A stretch of DNA of 25,480 nt from Bondarzewia mesenterica (taxonomy: Eukaryota; Basidiomycota; Agaricomycetes; Russulales; Bondarzewiaceae), in the NCBI GenBank assembly GCA_004802705.1, contig SGPL01000476.1, positions 1 through 25,480 of the forward strand, in the 5' to 3' direction. Shown in pieces: positions 1-7,933 of this stretch. The notes beneath the pieces are model-generated. The model was given only the letters and a program-made list of their open reading frames with translations. It did not search any database and was not told the origin of the DNA. The number at the start of each line of letters is the position of its first letter. Position 1 is the stretch's first letter. Made by a program: the position numbers and the translations under genes.

Positions 1-598
1 CGCCTCCGACGCTATCTGTCCTCACATCGACAAATTGTATCGCAACAGAGAATCGATGACCGAAAAAAAAAAAAAAAAATTGCAATGAAATGAATGATGC
101 CGGCGACGATGGTGGACGACTCACCTTGAGCCCCTTCTCGCCCATGTGCAGTCTGACGCTCCGCGCGAGGACGCCCAAGATCATCCCAAGATCGCCATAC
201 CCATGAAAAAACACGACGCGCTCCCACTCCTCCACGTCCTCACATACATTCACGTCCACTTGCACGTACCTATCCTCCTCCTCCTCGGGTTCAAACGCGC
301 GCAACGGCACGGCGAAATTGCTCGTCCGACCATACACGCACGCGACGGCGCCGAGTGCCTCGCGCACCACGTCCGCATCCGCATCCGTGCCTAAGGAAGC
401 GGTAGTTGTGGGACCGACGACGACGAAATCGACGTCGCCGTGATCTGGCTTCTCGGGTGCTTCGCGCGGCGTTGCGACACGTGCGTAGAGCGGGGCGAGG
501 CGGGCGTGCAAGACGCGTTGGATGTGCGCGTATCGCGGCGTGGGCAGGCGCGGGAACGTCGCCGTCAGGAGATGGTGTGCAAAGGCGCGTCCGCCCAT
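1..598 (-). CDS. Conserved fungal protein, nucleotidyltransferase-like (5' part, cut by window edge)
   Basis: The ATG is at 598-596 (MGGRAFAHHLLTATFPRLP). Exon 1 runs 598-125 (158 codons) and ends AAG|gtgag. A likely second exon begins at 15 after ...acag and leaves the window, so the 3' part is not visible. The intron holds a run of about 16 A on the plus strand. Motifs seen: EKPDHGDVDFVVVGP near residue 60, a D-x-D-like acidic segment like that of Pol-beta-type nucleotidyltransferases; VQVDVNVCEDVEEWERVVFF; and HGYGDLGMILGVLAR. From memory, proteins of this shape are widespread in basidiomycetes and mostly unnamed. The nucleotidyltransferase link is an inference from that short motif; activity and substrate are unknown. 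It lies tandem with and downstream of the Arc1-like gene, separated by about 470 bases. Confidence 0.65.
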   Translation of the reverse strand, partial: MGGRAFAHHLLTATFPRLPTPRYAHIQRVLHARLAPLYARVATPREAPEKPDHGDVDFVVVGPTTTASLGTDADADVVREALGAVACVYGRTSNFAVPLRAFEPEEEEDRYVQVDVNVCEDVEEWERVVFFHGYGDLGMILGVLARSVRLHMGEKGLKVSRPPSSPASFISLQFFFFFFGHRFSVAIQFVDVRTDSVGG

Positions 599-1070
599 GG
601 AGTGTGAATTTGGTTAATTTCAAGTCGAAGGGCGGGGGTGCAGAGTCGTAGGGGGGAAGGAAGTGTAGGTCGACCTTGTGTCTTCAGCTGCGGACATTTG
701 AGCACTTTGGTCCTTTATTGATCGCTAGGCTTCGCTAGGACAGTCATTTCGATGGATGACAGATGACTCGAAGTGTTATATCAACTGCGGCAATGAGGCG
801 AGGCGAGTCGGAGTACTGCGTGCTTAGATATCAGAAGGGTGAGTTCTTTGTGTGTGATTGATTAGAACAGGTGCGCCTCGCCTCCGCGCTCGAGAGCAGT
901 GGATGCACAGCTGTGAGATAGACGCGGGCCTTGAGCAAAAACACGCTGAGCCCATAATTCAACGCAGCGTGATGCTTCTACAAATTACGCGCGTTGGTTG
1001 CTTCGACAAGGCGGCGGGAAAAAAAAGTACAATTTCTAACTACGCATACAAGCACTCGAGCGTCCGTTCC
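599..1070. other. Intergenic gap
   Basis: This 472-base stretch lies between two minus-strand genes, holding the promoter of the gene at 1-598 and the 3' end of the Arc1-like gene. Open frames here are short, show no family motif and have no matching splice context. No RNA gene or repeat was recognised. Confidence 0.6.
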
Positions 1071-2781
1071 TCACGACAACGACGCGCCGACCAGCGTAGG
1101 AGCTACGCAGAACCCGTCTTTAGTCCGGATGCGATGCACGCTCTGCGTGATCGGGTTCACCCAAGCCGCTTCGTTGCTCTCTAGCGTCGTGAATCCTACA
1201 CACAAAAAAAAAAAGTGAAGAAAGCTCAGGAAGACTGAACCGACGGTCGACGGGACATTGTTGGACACAGGACGCACCTGGCTGGATGGTCTCGAAGATC
1301 TTTTTCTTGGGATTCAATTGGGACAAAGGCGTCGCGTCTGCGGATTTGATGAATTCTGAGAAGGACATAAATGGCCGGTGAGGATGATGACCGACGTACT
1401 CTCAAAGTCTACGCCCTCAAAGTAAATGCGATCCCCTGGTTTCGAATTTGGTGGAGGGTTGACAAGCTCGATGCCGCCTTCTTTTCCGCCTTTCGACGTC
1501 GCCTGCGATGTCGACCATCTCGAATAAATGCGTGAAAATTCAGCGAAAGAGAGACAAGGACGTACGCAGAGGACCATGGCGAAGCTTTTCACCCCGCGCA
1601 TGTTGGCGGGCTTCAGATTGCACTGAGGGTTGACTGACAATGAGAATGGAGCGGGAAAATCATCGAGGATCGCAACAACGCTACGTACCACGCCCACAAG
1701 CCACTTATCCTGCATCTGCTCGATAGGGATATAATGCACAAGGCCAGAGACGACAGTGCGAGGACCCGTCTCCTCACCAAAGTCGATTTGCTTATCACAA
1801 AGTAAAAGGTGGGTCAATCCATGCATCAAATGGTTTCAACGCATGGAACGTACCTCCACATACAAACCATCGGCATCTGGGTGCTTCATGACTGAACAAA
1901 CACATCAGCGTGATGCCGAGGTGAACGCAGATGAAACTCACTGTCGACGATATGTCCCACGCGCAGATCGATCATGGAGGGTACAGGCTCTCCTGCATCC
2001 TCAGCTGGTACACCCTTCCCTCCGCCTGCAGCCTTCTTCTTGCCCTCCCCACCTTCGGCTGCGCCCTCCTTCTTATTTTCCTTCTTCTCCTTCTTCTCCT
2101 TCTTTTCCTTCTTCTGCGCCTTACCCTCCGCCCCGTCAACCGTCTTTACTTCCGCAGGCGCGACCGCAGCTTCCTTGCCCGGCTTTGCCACATCGGGCTT
2201 CAGTGCCTTCTCCTTCTTCTTTGGTTCAGCGGCTTTGCGCTCGATGGCGGGTGCGTTTGAAAAGTCAAGGGACACGAGGGAGAATGCGGGCGCAAGTGCT
2301 TCGGCGGACTTGCGCACGGAGGGGCGAGTTTGTATGTGATCGAAGTAGCGGGTGAGTGCGGGGTGGGAGTAGTACTGCGTAGGCTGGAGCTGCGACTGCA
2401 GGCATCATGGTTTAGACTTTTGTGAAAGAATTGAAGAGGGTTGGGGGACGTACAAATGTGGGATGGAGAGCACCGAAGAGCGCTACGTCCGCGGCGGTCA
2501 GGTAATTGCTCACGGCGTAGGTCCGGGGCACTAGTTGAATATCCAAATCCTGCCCTGTTCGTAAGACCGATTTCTGTCTGCGACTACGCAGGCTCTTGAA
2601 TACTCACCTTCAACGCTTCCGGCTTGACGATGTCTCCCTGCGCGACCTTCCCGATCCACTCGGCCACCTCTGCCTTGTCCTTCTCGGACTTGCCAAAGTC
2701 CTGAGTTCCATCCTGCGCTGCTCCGACGACCAAGTCGCGCAGCGGGGACTGCAATTTTGACACTGCGGCGGCGGAAGTCAT
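1071..2781 (-). CDS. ARC1: Arc1/AIMP1 (EMAPII)-type tRNA-binding cofactor of aminoacyl-tRNA synthetases
   Basis: Nine exons: 2781-2608, 2549-2454, 2395-1942, 1891-1854, 1790-1689, 1622-1566, 1502-1400, 1355-1278, 1195-1071; 408 residues. Layout in order: an N-terminal GST-C-like helical part (residues about 1-120, with NYLTAADVALFGALHPTF); a Lys-rich linker (KKEKKEKKEKKENKKEG); an OB-fold tRNA-binding domain from about residue 232 (IDLRVGHIVD, MKHPDADGLYVE, GPRTVVSGLVHYIP, CNLKPANMRGVKSFAMVLC); and an EMAPII-specific C-terminus ending in TLVGASLS. In yeast, Arc1 holds Met- and Glu-tRNA synthetases and delivers tRNA in the cytosol; the same role is inferred here. An in-frame ATG at 2874 would add 31 basic residues. 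I prefer 2781 because it has G at -3 and starts at the family's usual place. The EMAPII tail makes it longer than a bare Arc1. Confidence 0.93.
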
Positions 2782-3031
2782 TGCTCTGATCACGATGCTG
2801 CGACGGTGGTGGTTGTGGAACGAAAGCAAGGATCGATGGGAGTACGAGTGTGCGACCCGAGTCAAGATGCTCATCTGGCAAAATATGGGAGATTCACGTG
2901 ACACTGAGATCGTGTTCAGAGCTCCTCACGTGCCATGGCCGATCTCAAGGTCGTATGAGTCGGCGAATCCGAGTCCGCCTCAGCGATAAGTGCTCCCTTT
3001 CATCAACCACCACCACGAATCGCAGTCCCCA
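2782..3031. promoter_or_regulatory. Divergent promoter with two CACGTG E-boxes
   Basis: This 250-base gap is shared by the Arc1-like gene (minus) and the dioxygenase (plus). It holds a full TCACGTGA palindrome at 2894-2901 and a second CACGTG at 2927-2932, about 32 bases apart. CACGTG is the core site of fungal bHLH regulators such as Cbf1 and Pho4. That either gene is controlled this way is inference. Confidence 0.5.
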
Positions 3032-4644
3032 ATGGCCTCAAACTTCTCAGTCAAGGTCCCGAGCGCGCTCCCCATCATCCACATCGCGCCATGGGTCGAA
3101 GGACACGACGCCAAAGGCCGTCTATCCACCTCCGCCGCCATCCACGCAGCCTGTCTCGAGTACGGCTTCTTCTATCTCGACATATCCGCGTTCATCGATC
3201 CGTCCGAGCCCGAAGAACTTGCCCGTCTCGCACGGGAGTTCTTCGCGCTGCCGCAGGAGGAGAAGAACAAGCTCGCGTTGAGCAATCAGGATCATGCCCG
3301 AGGTGTGCTCACTTCCCGCTCACTCGTCCCGCGTTCACGGCTGCCTGCAACTGCGCGTTCTTCCGTTGTGGGATGCCAGGTTATGCCAAACTTAAAGAAA
3401 ACGTGACGAACGGAAAGGCCGATAATCACGAAGGCCTCGATTTTTATCGTCCCGTCGAGCATCCCGACAAGACGAAGCCGCTGTGGGGCGAGAACCAGTG
3501 GCCGACTGTTCCTATGTTTCGCGAGAAATACGAGGCGTGGGTGGTAAAGATGAAGAAACTCGGGCTCATCGTCATGGAGGCGTACGTTGTTTCTGATCTT
3601 AACCTTTGTAGTTCACGTTGAACTCGTTCAATACGTCTTTCACTTCAGGATGTCTGTAGGTCTCGGAATGACACCAGAAGAGTGGACCGAACTGCGCGCA
3701 CAAGTTGATGACAGCTTCTGGGTCATGCGTATTATAGGTCTGTCTTGACACCATCTAAAGTCCCTCACTATCTCTTAAACAACGTGTCCAGGATACCCCC
3801 CACTGCCGGACGATAACGACGGATTCTCCTGCGGTGTACACAAGTAAGATCACATGCAGTGACCGTAAACACCTCGTTCCCCCGATCTTACTCCCTCCTC
3901 TGTATCTAGAGACTATGGCTGCCTCACGTGAGTCTCCTACAACCCATGTAGACGTGTTCATCACGCCGGCTTCCAGCTTCCTCTGGGCAGATCCTACGCG
4001 CGACGCTCTGCAAGTCTTCCTCCCACAACCCTTCATCGCCGTCGAGAATCCAGGCAACCACGTGCCCGAAGAGGCATTAGAGCAGGGCGTGTGGATCCCT
4101 GCAGACCCCATTCCCGGATGTGTCGTATGCAACATCGGTGAAAGTGCGTTTCCAATTCCATCTTGTTTGCTGGTTTCCTTAGTCGGATCCGATCCGACGA
4201 CGTTGTATTGTTCGCAGTGTGGGAGATCTGGACGAACGGGCTGTACAAGAGCACTCTACACCGCGTCATCCACCGCGGTCCCAACTATCGGTACGTCTCG
4301 CAACCTCATCGCACCGATTGACTCACACACATACTTGTACCTCCGCTCTAGCGTGTCGTGAGTATCCCGTGTTGAACCTCTGCGACACATCCTGCTTCTG
4401 ACACTCTCGCCCTTCACCTCCCCCCAGCATCCCGTTCTTCTTCGAACCCAATTTTACTGCTACTGTCGCCCCGCTCCCCGCCGCGCTCCGCATTCAAGAC
4501 AGCCACGACGCGAAACGCATTCCGGACGTGCAAGAGCGGCTTCAGAAGACATACACGCCGACCGTCTACGGCGACTTCCTCCTACGCAAGGTGGGCTCGA
4601 ACTTCGCCAACGGGGGTGNGCGATACGGCTCGGAGAACGCGTAG
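3032..4644 (+). CDS. 2-oxoglutarate/Fe(II)-dependent dioxygenase, isopenicillin-N-synthase-like
   Basis: Nine exons: 3032-3302, 3380-3581, 3649-3737, 3792-3843, 3910-3927, 3977-4143, 4218-4290, 4352-4357, 4428-4644; total 1095 bases, 364 residues. The N-terminal DIOX_N part has LPIIHIAPW and CLEYGFFYLD. The iron ligands are H204-K-D206 (split between exons 4 and 5) and H281 in STLHRVIHRGP; the 2-oxoglutarate-binding RxS is R291-V-S293, followed by IPFFFEPNF. Exon 5 has 18 bases and exon 8 only 6. Leaving either out destroys a catalytic motif, which supports the model. The family hydroxylates, desaturates or cyclises small molecules; the substrate here is unknown. No biosynthetic cluster surrounds it, so a general metabolic role is as likely as a secondary one. 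One unresolved base (4619) lies in the last exon in a Gly-rich stretch. Confidence 0.93.
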
Positions 4645-5085
4645 AGCCCCCCCCCCCCNCAAACCCTTTTGCGAACATCTATTTACTTAACAGTTTCTGG
4701 CTTTTTTGTTTTCATCTTATCTTTTACTCTGATATTGGTATGTCACTAGGGCTACTCAGGACTTTCACGGTCAGTCGTCGTGGTTGGATAAACGATTGTT
4801 TTCTTGCTTGCTTGTTAGGATGGGATATGGATATGCTGGAATGGAGGATGGACATGTACTACTCGCGAATGTATGTTGTAAAACAAAACACACGTTCTAG
4901 ACAGTTGCACGCATGGATGGAAAATAGCAGAATATCCTTGATTGAGCGCGGTGAGCAGATGCCACGCGATGGATAGAAAAATAAACAGAGAAACGGAAAG
5001 AGAGAGTGTGTGTATGTGAGGAGTGAGAAGGGACGGAAAAGCGATGCAACCGACGACCTCCACAGCAACATCTGCGACACGTCCA
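4645..5085. other. Convergent 3' region with unresolved poly-C and simple repeats
   Basis: This is 441 bases between the ends of the dioxygenase and the Dpb3-like gene. It starts with a C run of about 12 containing an n at 4659. Around 4988-5025 there is an AG/GT-rich simple repeat. No motif-bearing open frame was seen on either strand; it is probably the two 3' UTRs. Confidence 0.6.
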
Positions 5086-6599
5086 TCACCGCTGCGAATA
5101 GATCGTCCTGCCCGTCTGCCCAAAAGGGCCCTCACCCACCGCGCCCGCCCCAGACCCAGACCCCGCGCTCCGCGCGCGCTCCTCCATGTAAGCGCTGGCG
5201 GGTCCAGCGAGCGCCCAGGGCGGATCTTGGAAATGGAAGTGCGGATGCGAGTGCGCCCTCACGGGCATGGGTTCTTCAAGGCCTGTCCATCTGAGCACCT
5301 CGGCGGGAGGAAGCGAAGTATCCGCTGTCGCTGTCCAACCCTGCGGCTCGGGAGGAGGATGTCGCGCGCCGCTGCTGGCAGTACTGCTTCGTCGGTCGGC
5401 GGTGGTGGTGCTATAGCGCCCGCGGCTGTCGCGCGGACGGGGGTCACGCCGACGTTCTGGTTGGGGTGNGGATGCGGGATCGACGGTCGTGGTATTGGGC
5501 ATGGTGACGGTGGTGGTGCCGTTGGCTGCGGGAGCGGACCGTGTGCGCTCGGAGCGCTCGCGCATGGTGGGTGCTGGTGTGGTGGTTGGGGTGCTGGAGT
5601 TGTCCTTGGCGCGCCCGTTTGTGGACGCGCGTTTGCCCTTGGTTCGGTTGGTGCCCATGGGCTGCGGGGCGGAGGAGAGGGAGTTGGAGGAGGGCGTCGG
5701 GGCTTGGGAGGTCGTTGTGGATGCGGAGGGGGGAAGGGTGATTGTGGGGAGGTGTGGGTCGGGAAAGGGGGAGGGCACGGAGGGCGCCGTCAGTGCTGGG
5801 TCCTCCGCGATGAGTTCTTTTTCTTTGAGCACGCGGCGATCGAAGGCAAGCGAGATCGCGAGGGGGCAAGGGATCACGTCTATTTATTTATTAATTAATT
5901 AATTTGTGTCAGGGTGAGTGTGGGGAAGGTACGGAGGCAAGGATGGTGTACCTTCGAGAAAGGATAATTCGGGCTGGTGAGAGGCGGCTGCGGCTAATAC
6001 GGGTTGACGTTCAGCAAAACGGAGAGGTGCGAATTCTCATGGTATACGCACACATGTCGCGATAGGCTATTGTGGAACGCTTGGATGCGCTGGCCTGACG
6101 ATGACCGGAACGCGCGAGATGTTTGATGAATTCCTCCTTGCACCCCACGTTCGTCAAGAGCTCATAGACCAACGGGGCGCGGGGGGGAATACTTACGGTG
6201 GCTACAGACAAGACGAACAAAGCTTCCTTGGACATGGGGCCGCTCTCACCTACGAAGCATACGCTCGTGAATCCCCGACATTCAGGTGATAATGTAACGG
6301 AGGAAGGGCCCACCATCCGCCCGCAAAATATTCTCTAGTCGCGTCTGCGGCAACAGGGTCTGGCCTGGTACGCGCTCGCCGCTATTTCTGTGCGACTTGC
6401 GCCGTCCATTAGCGGAGGCGCTCTGTCCTGGACCCATGAGGTCGTCTTCAGCCAATGCATCCTCCACGTCAGGTTCAATCTGTTCGCCATCTGGCTTGTC
6501 GTCTAGGTCCGAGTCGAGCTGATCCTCTTCGTCGTCATCAATCTCGATTTGCTCGTACGGGGTCGACGCGGAGGGACCGTTGAGGTAGATGGGGTCCAT
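5086..6599 (-). CDS. DPB3: Dpb3/CHRAC-like histone-fold protein with long low-complexity C-terminal tail
   Basis: Five exons: 6599-6314, 6249-6197, 6136-6052, 5993-5952, 5879-5086; 419 residues. After an acidic N-terminus (QIEIDDDEEDQLDSDLDD) comes an H2A/NF-YC-like histone fold at about residues 84-165: TLLPQTRLENILRADG, SKEALFVLSVATEEFIKHLA, KRSTIAYRDM, ELSFLEDVIPCPLAISLAF. The order and motifs match fungal Dpb3 (small subunit of DNA polymerase epsilon) and its relatives Pole4 and CHRAC15, which pair with a Dpb4-type partner in the nucleus. Which complex this one joins cannot be told from sequence. The remaining 254 or so residues are rich in Pro, Ser, Thr, Arg and Gly and unlike the compact family members. 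One unresolved base (5469) lies in the tail. A last intron hidden in the tail cannot be excluded. Confidence 0.85.
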
Positions 6600-6984
6600 G
6601 GAGGCAAGGAGGGTATGATGGAAGAGACAGAGACAGGGGAGAGATGGGAGAGGGAAGGGGGAAGGGCCGAGGAGCAGGAAGGGGGTGGAGAGAAGAAGGG
6701 CGGAGTGGCTGAGAGGAGAAGAAAAGACGTGCGATGATCAGGAGTTCACTTCGTAAGGAACGCGACGCGATCCTCCACGCGAGTCGCGTACTTACACTAA
6801 CTTACACCACATAATGGCCGCTCTTCTCCTTGCAGAAAGAAGAGAAAAGCCTCAGAGAACAGATGATGGTACAACAAAGTAGAATTACAATGCCAGCATG
6901 GGTCGATACAAAAAAGTTGTGGTACAATTCAAAAGTCCAAGAAAATCATGACAGGCTTGTGCGCTTCTACCGGAACACGACCCT
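6600..6984. other. Intergenic gap with purine-rich tract upstream of the Dpb3-like gene
   Basis: Bases about 6600-6735 are almost all G and A on the plus strand, so the 5' leader or promoter of the minus-strand Dpb3-like gene is a long pyrimidine tract. CT-rich leaders are common in fungal promoters. The rest, up to 6984, is presumably the 3' UTR of the Hsp20 gene. No gene was recognised. Confidence 0.55.
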
Positions 6985-7595
6985 TCAATCAACATTGATC
7001 TTCACCGAACCCACATCCTCTGCCTTCGGGATATTCAGCGTAAGAATTCCGTCGGCTAGCTTTGCAGACACGTTTTTGGCGTCGACGGGACGCGGCAGCC
7101 ATACGGTGCGCGTGAACGTCGTACTGCCGGTGAAGGCACGCTCCACGGCCAACTGGTTCGACGTCTTGTCGGTTTGGGCGACTACCGACACAATGTATGG
7201 TCAGCAAGCAGTTCCACAAGTTAAACCAGCACGAACGCATGAAACTCACCTTCGGCACCAGCTGACTTGTCCGCGGTCGTAGTTCCCTGCTCGGGAGGGG
7301 CGACGCTCTTCTGCACTATCCTCCCCTCAATCGTCACGCTACGACCACCCTCCCCGATGCGAACATCGATGTCCTCCTTCTTTACGCCTGGCAACTCGGC
7401 TTCGACGACATACTGATTGCTCTCCTCAGAGAGATCGACAGCAGGACGAGCCTGCGTTGGCGCCTGGAAGAACGGGTCTTCGAACATGGTCCGTGCTGCC
7501 GGCATGCCTACGAAGCCCGCATTGCGACCGAATGGCTCTTCGAGCATGCGGAAGAGAGGACGGAACTCGCGAAGAAACTGACGTGCAATGGACAT
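6985..7595 (-). CDS. Small heat-shock protein, Hsp20/alpha-crystallin family
   Basis: Two exons, 7595-7250 and 7181-6985, 180 residues. The N-terminal part is MSIARQFLREFRPLFRMLEE. The alpha-crystallin domain begins near residue 50 with RPAVDLSEESNQYVVEAELP and GVKKEDIDVRIGEGGRSVTI. After a variable loop (APPEQGTTTADKSAGAE) it continues with AVERAFTGSTTFTRTVWLPR and ADGILTLNIPKAE, typical of class I-like fungal Hsp20. The loop carries the intron. It acts as an ATP-independent holdase binding unfolding proteins, usually as a cytosolic oligomer. Heat induction is supported by a perfect three-unit heat-shock element at 7695-7709 and a TATATAA on the minus strand at 7673-7667, about 72 bases before the ATG. 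Confidence 0.96.
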
Positions 7596-7666
7596 GGCGA
7601 GCGGTTTAGGGGGTTGCTTGTGAGTAAGTGTGTACTTTACTGTGCGTCAGGAGGGTCAGAGCTCAG

Positions 7667-7673
7667 TTATATA
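7667..7673 (-). promoter_or_regulatory. TATA box of Hsp20 gene
   Basis: Minus strand reads TATATAA, about 72 bases upstream of the Hsp20 ATG and 22 bases from the heat-shock element, the usual spacing order for a stress-inducible fungal promoter. Confidence 0.7.
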
Positions 7674-7694
7674 GGAGCACGGATACGATCGTCT

Positions 7695-7709
7695 CGAACG
7701 TTCGAGAAC
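7695..7709. promoter_or_regulatory. Perfect heat-shock element (three inverted 5-base units)
   Basis: Sequence cGAAc gTTCg aGAAc: three contiguous alternating nGAAn/nTTCn units, the canonical site for trimeric Hsf1. It lies 100 bases upstream of the Hsp20 start and is the expected control site for that gene. The divergent guanine deaminase starts 225 bases away on the other side. Confidence 0.85.
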
Positions 7710-7825
7710 GGCGGTAGCATTGCGTAGTATGGGAGCCTCGGTCGACGACACCATACACGGGCCTACGGCTTGCCTATGATTCATAGTGTGTGGTTGGAGT
7801 CAACTTGAGGTCAACTCATCCGCTC

Positions 7826-7850
7826 TTTCCGGCAATTTCCGGATCTTTCT
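7826..7850 (+). promoter_or_regulatory. Possible step-type heat-shock element
   Basis: Three tTTCn units at 7826-7830, 7836-7840 and 7846-7850 repeat with exact 10-base spacing, the step-type arrangement described for yeast Hsf1. It is nearer the guanine deaminase ATG (7934) and could be in its leader. Chance in a TC-rich leader is a real alternative. Confidence 0.35.
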
Positions 7851-7933
7851 CGAGCTCGTATCGCTCACCATCGCCGCCATCGACGAGCACTCACAGTATA
7901 CCCTCATATACCCCGCACCCTCAGTGCCCAAAG

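Larger units (their letters stand above)
7596..7933. promoter_or_regulatory. Divergent Hsp20 / guanine deaminase promoter
   Basis: This 338-base gap holds the TATA box and perfect heat-shock element of the Hsp20 gene, a step-type TTC array nearer the deaminase, and a 13-base dyad at 7774-7786 (CTATGA-T-TCATAG) with a Gcn4-like TGATTCA core. The individual elements are listed separately where well supported. Confidence 0.6.

Noticed and set aside
858..1184. 108-codon open frame in the first intergenic gap
   Set aside because: No motif, and its end overlaps the last exon of the Arc1-like gene on the other strand.
1756..2355. 199-codon plus-strand open frame opposite the Arc1-like gene
   Set aside because: It is Ser/Pro/Phe-rich and is the complement of the Lys-rich linker; no motif, and the minus-strand gene explains the region.
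3834..4361. 175-codon continuous plus-strand frame as a separate gene
   Set aside because: It runs through introns of the dioxygenase; only 3977-4143 is coding, as shown by motif continuity and phase.
5023..5898. 291-codon plus-strand open frame opposite the Dpb3-like tail
   Set aside because: It is Gly/Arg-rich with no domain, and exists because the real minus-strand exon is very GC-rich; the minus strand has a phase-consistent five-exon model with a clear histone fold.
7774..7786. CTATGATTCATAG dyad as a Gcn4 site
   Set aside because: The core TGATTCA differs from the TGACTCA consensus at one position and there is no other support; mentioned only within the promoter entry.
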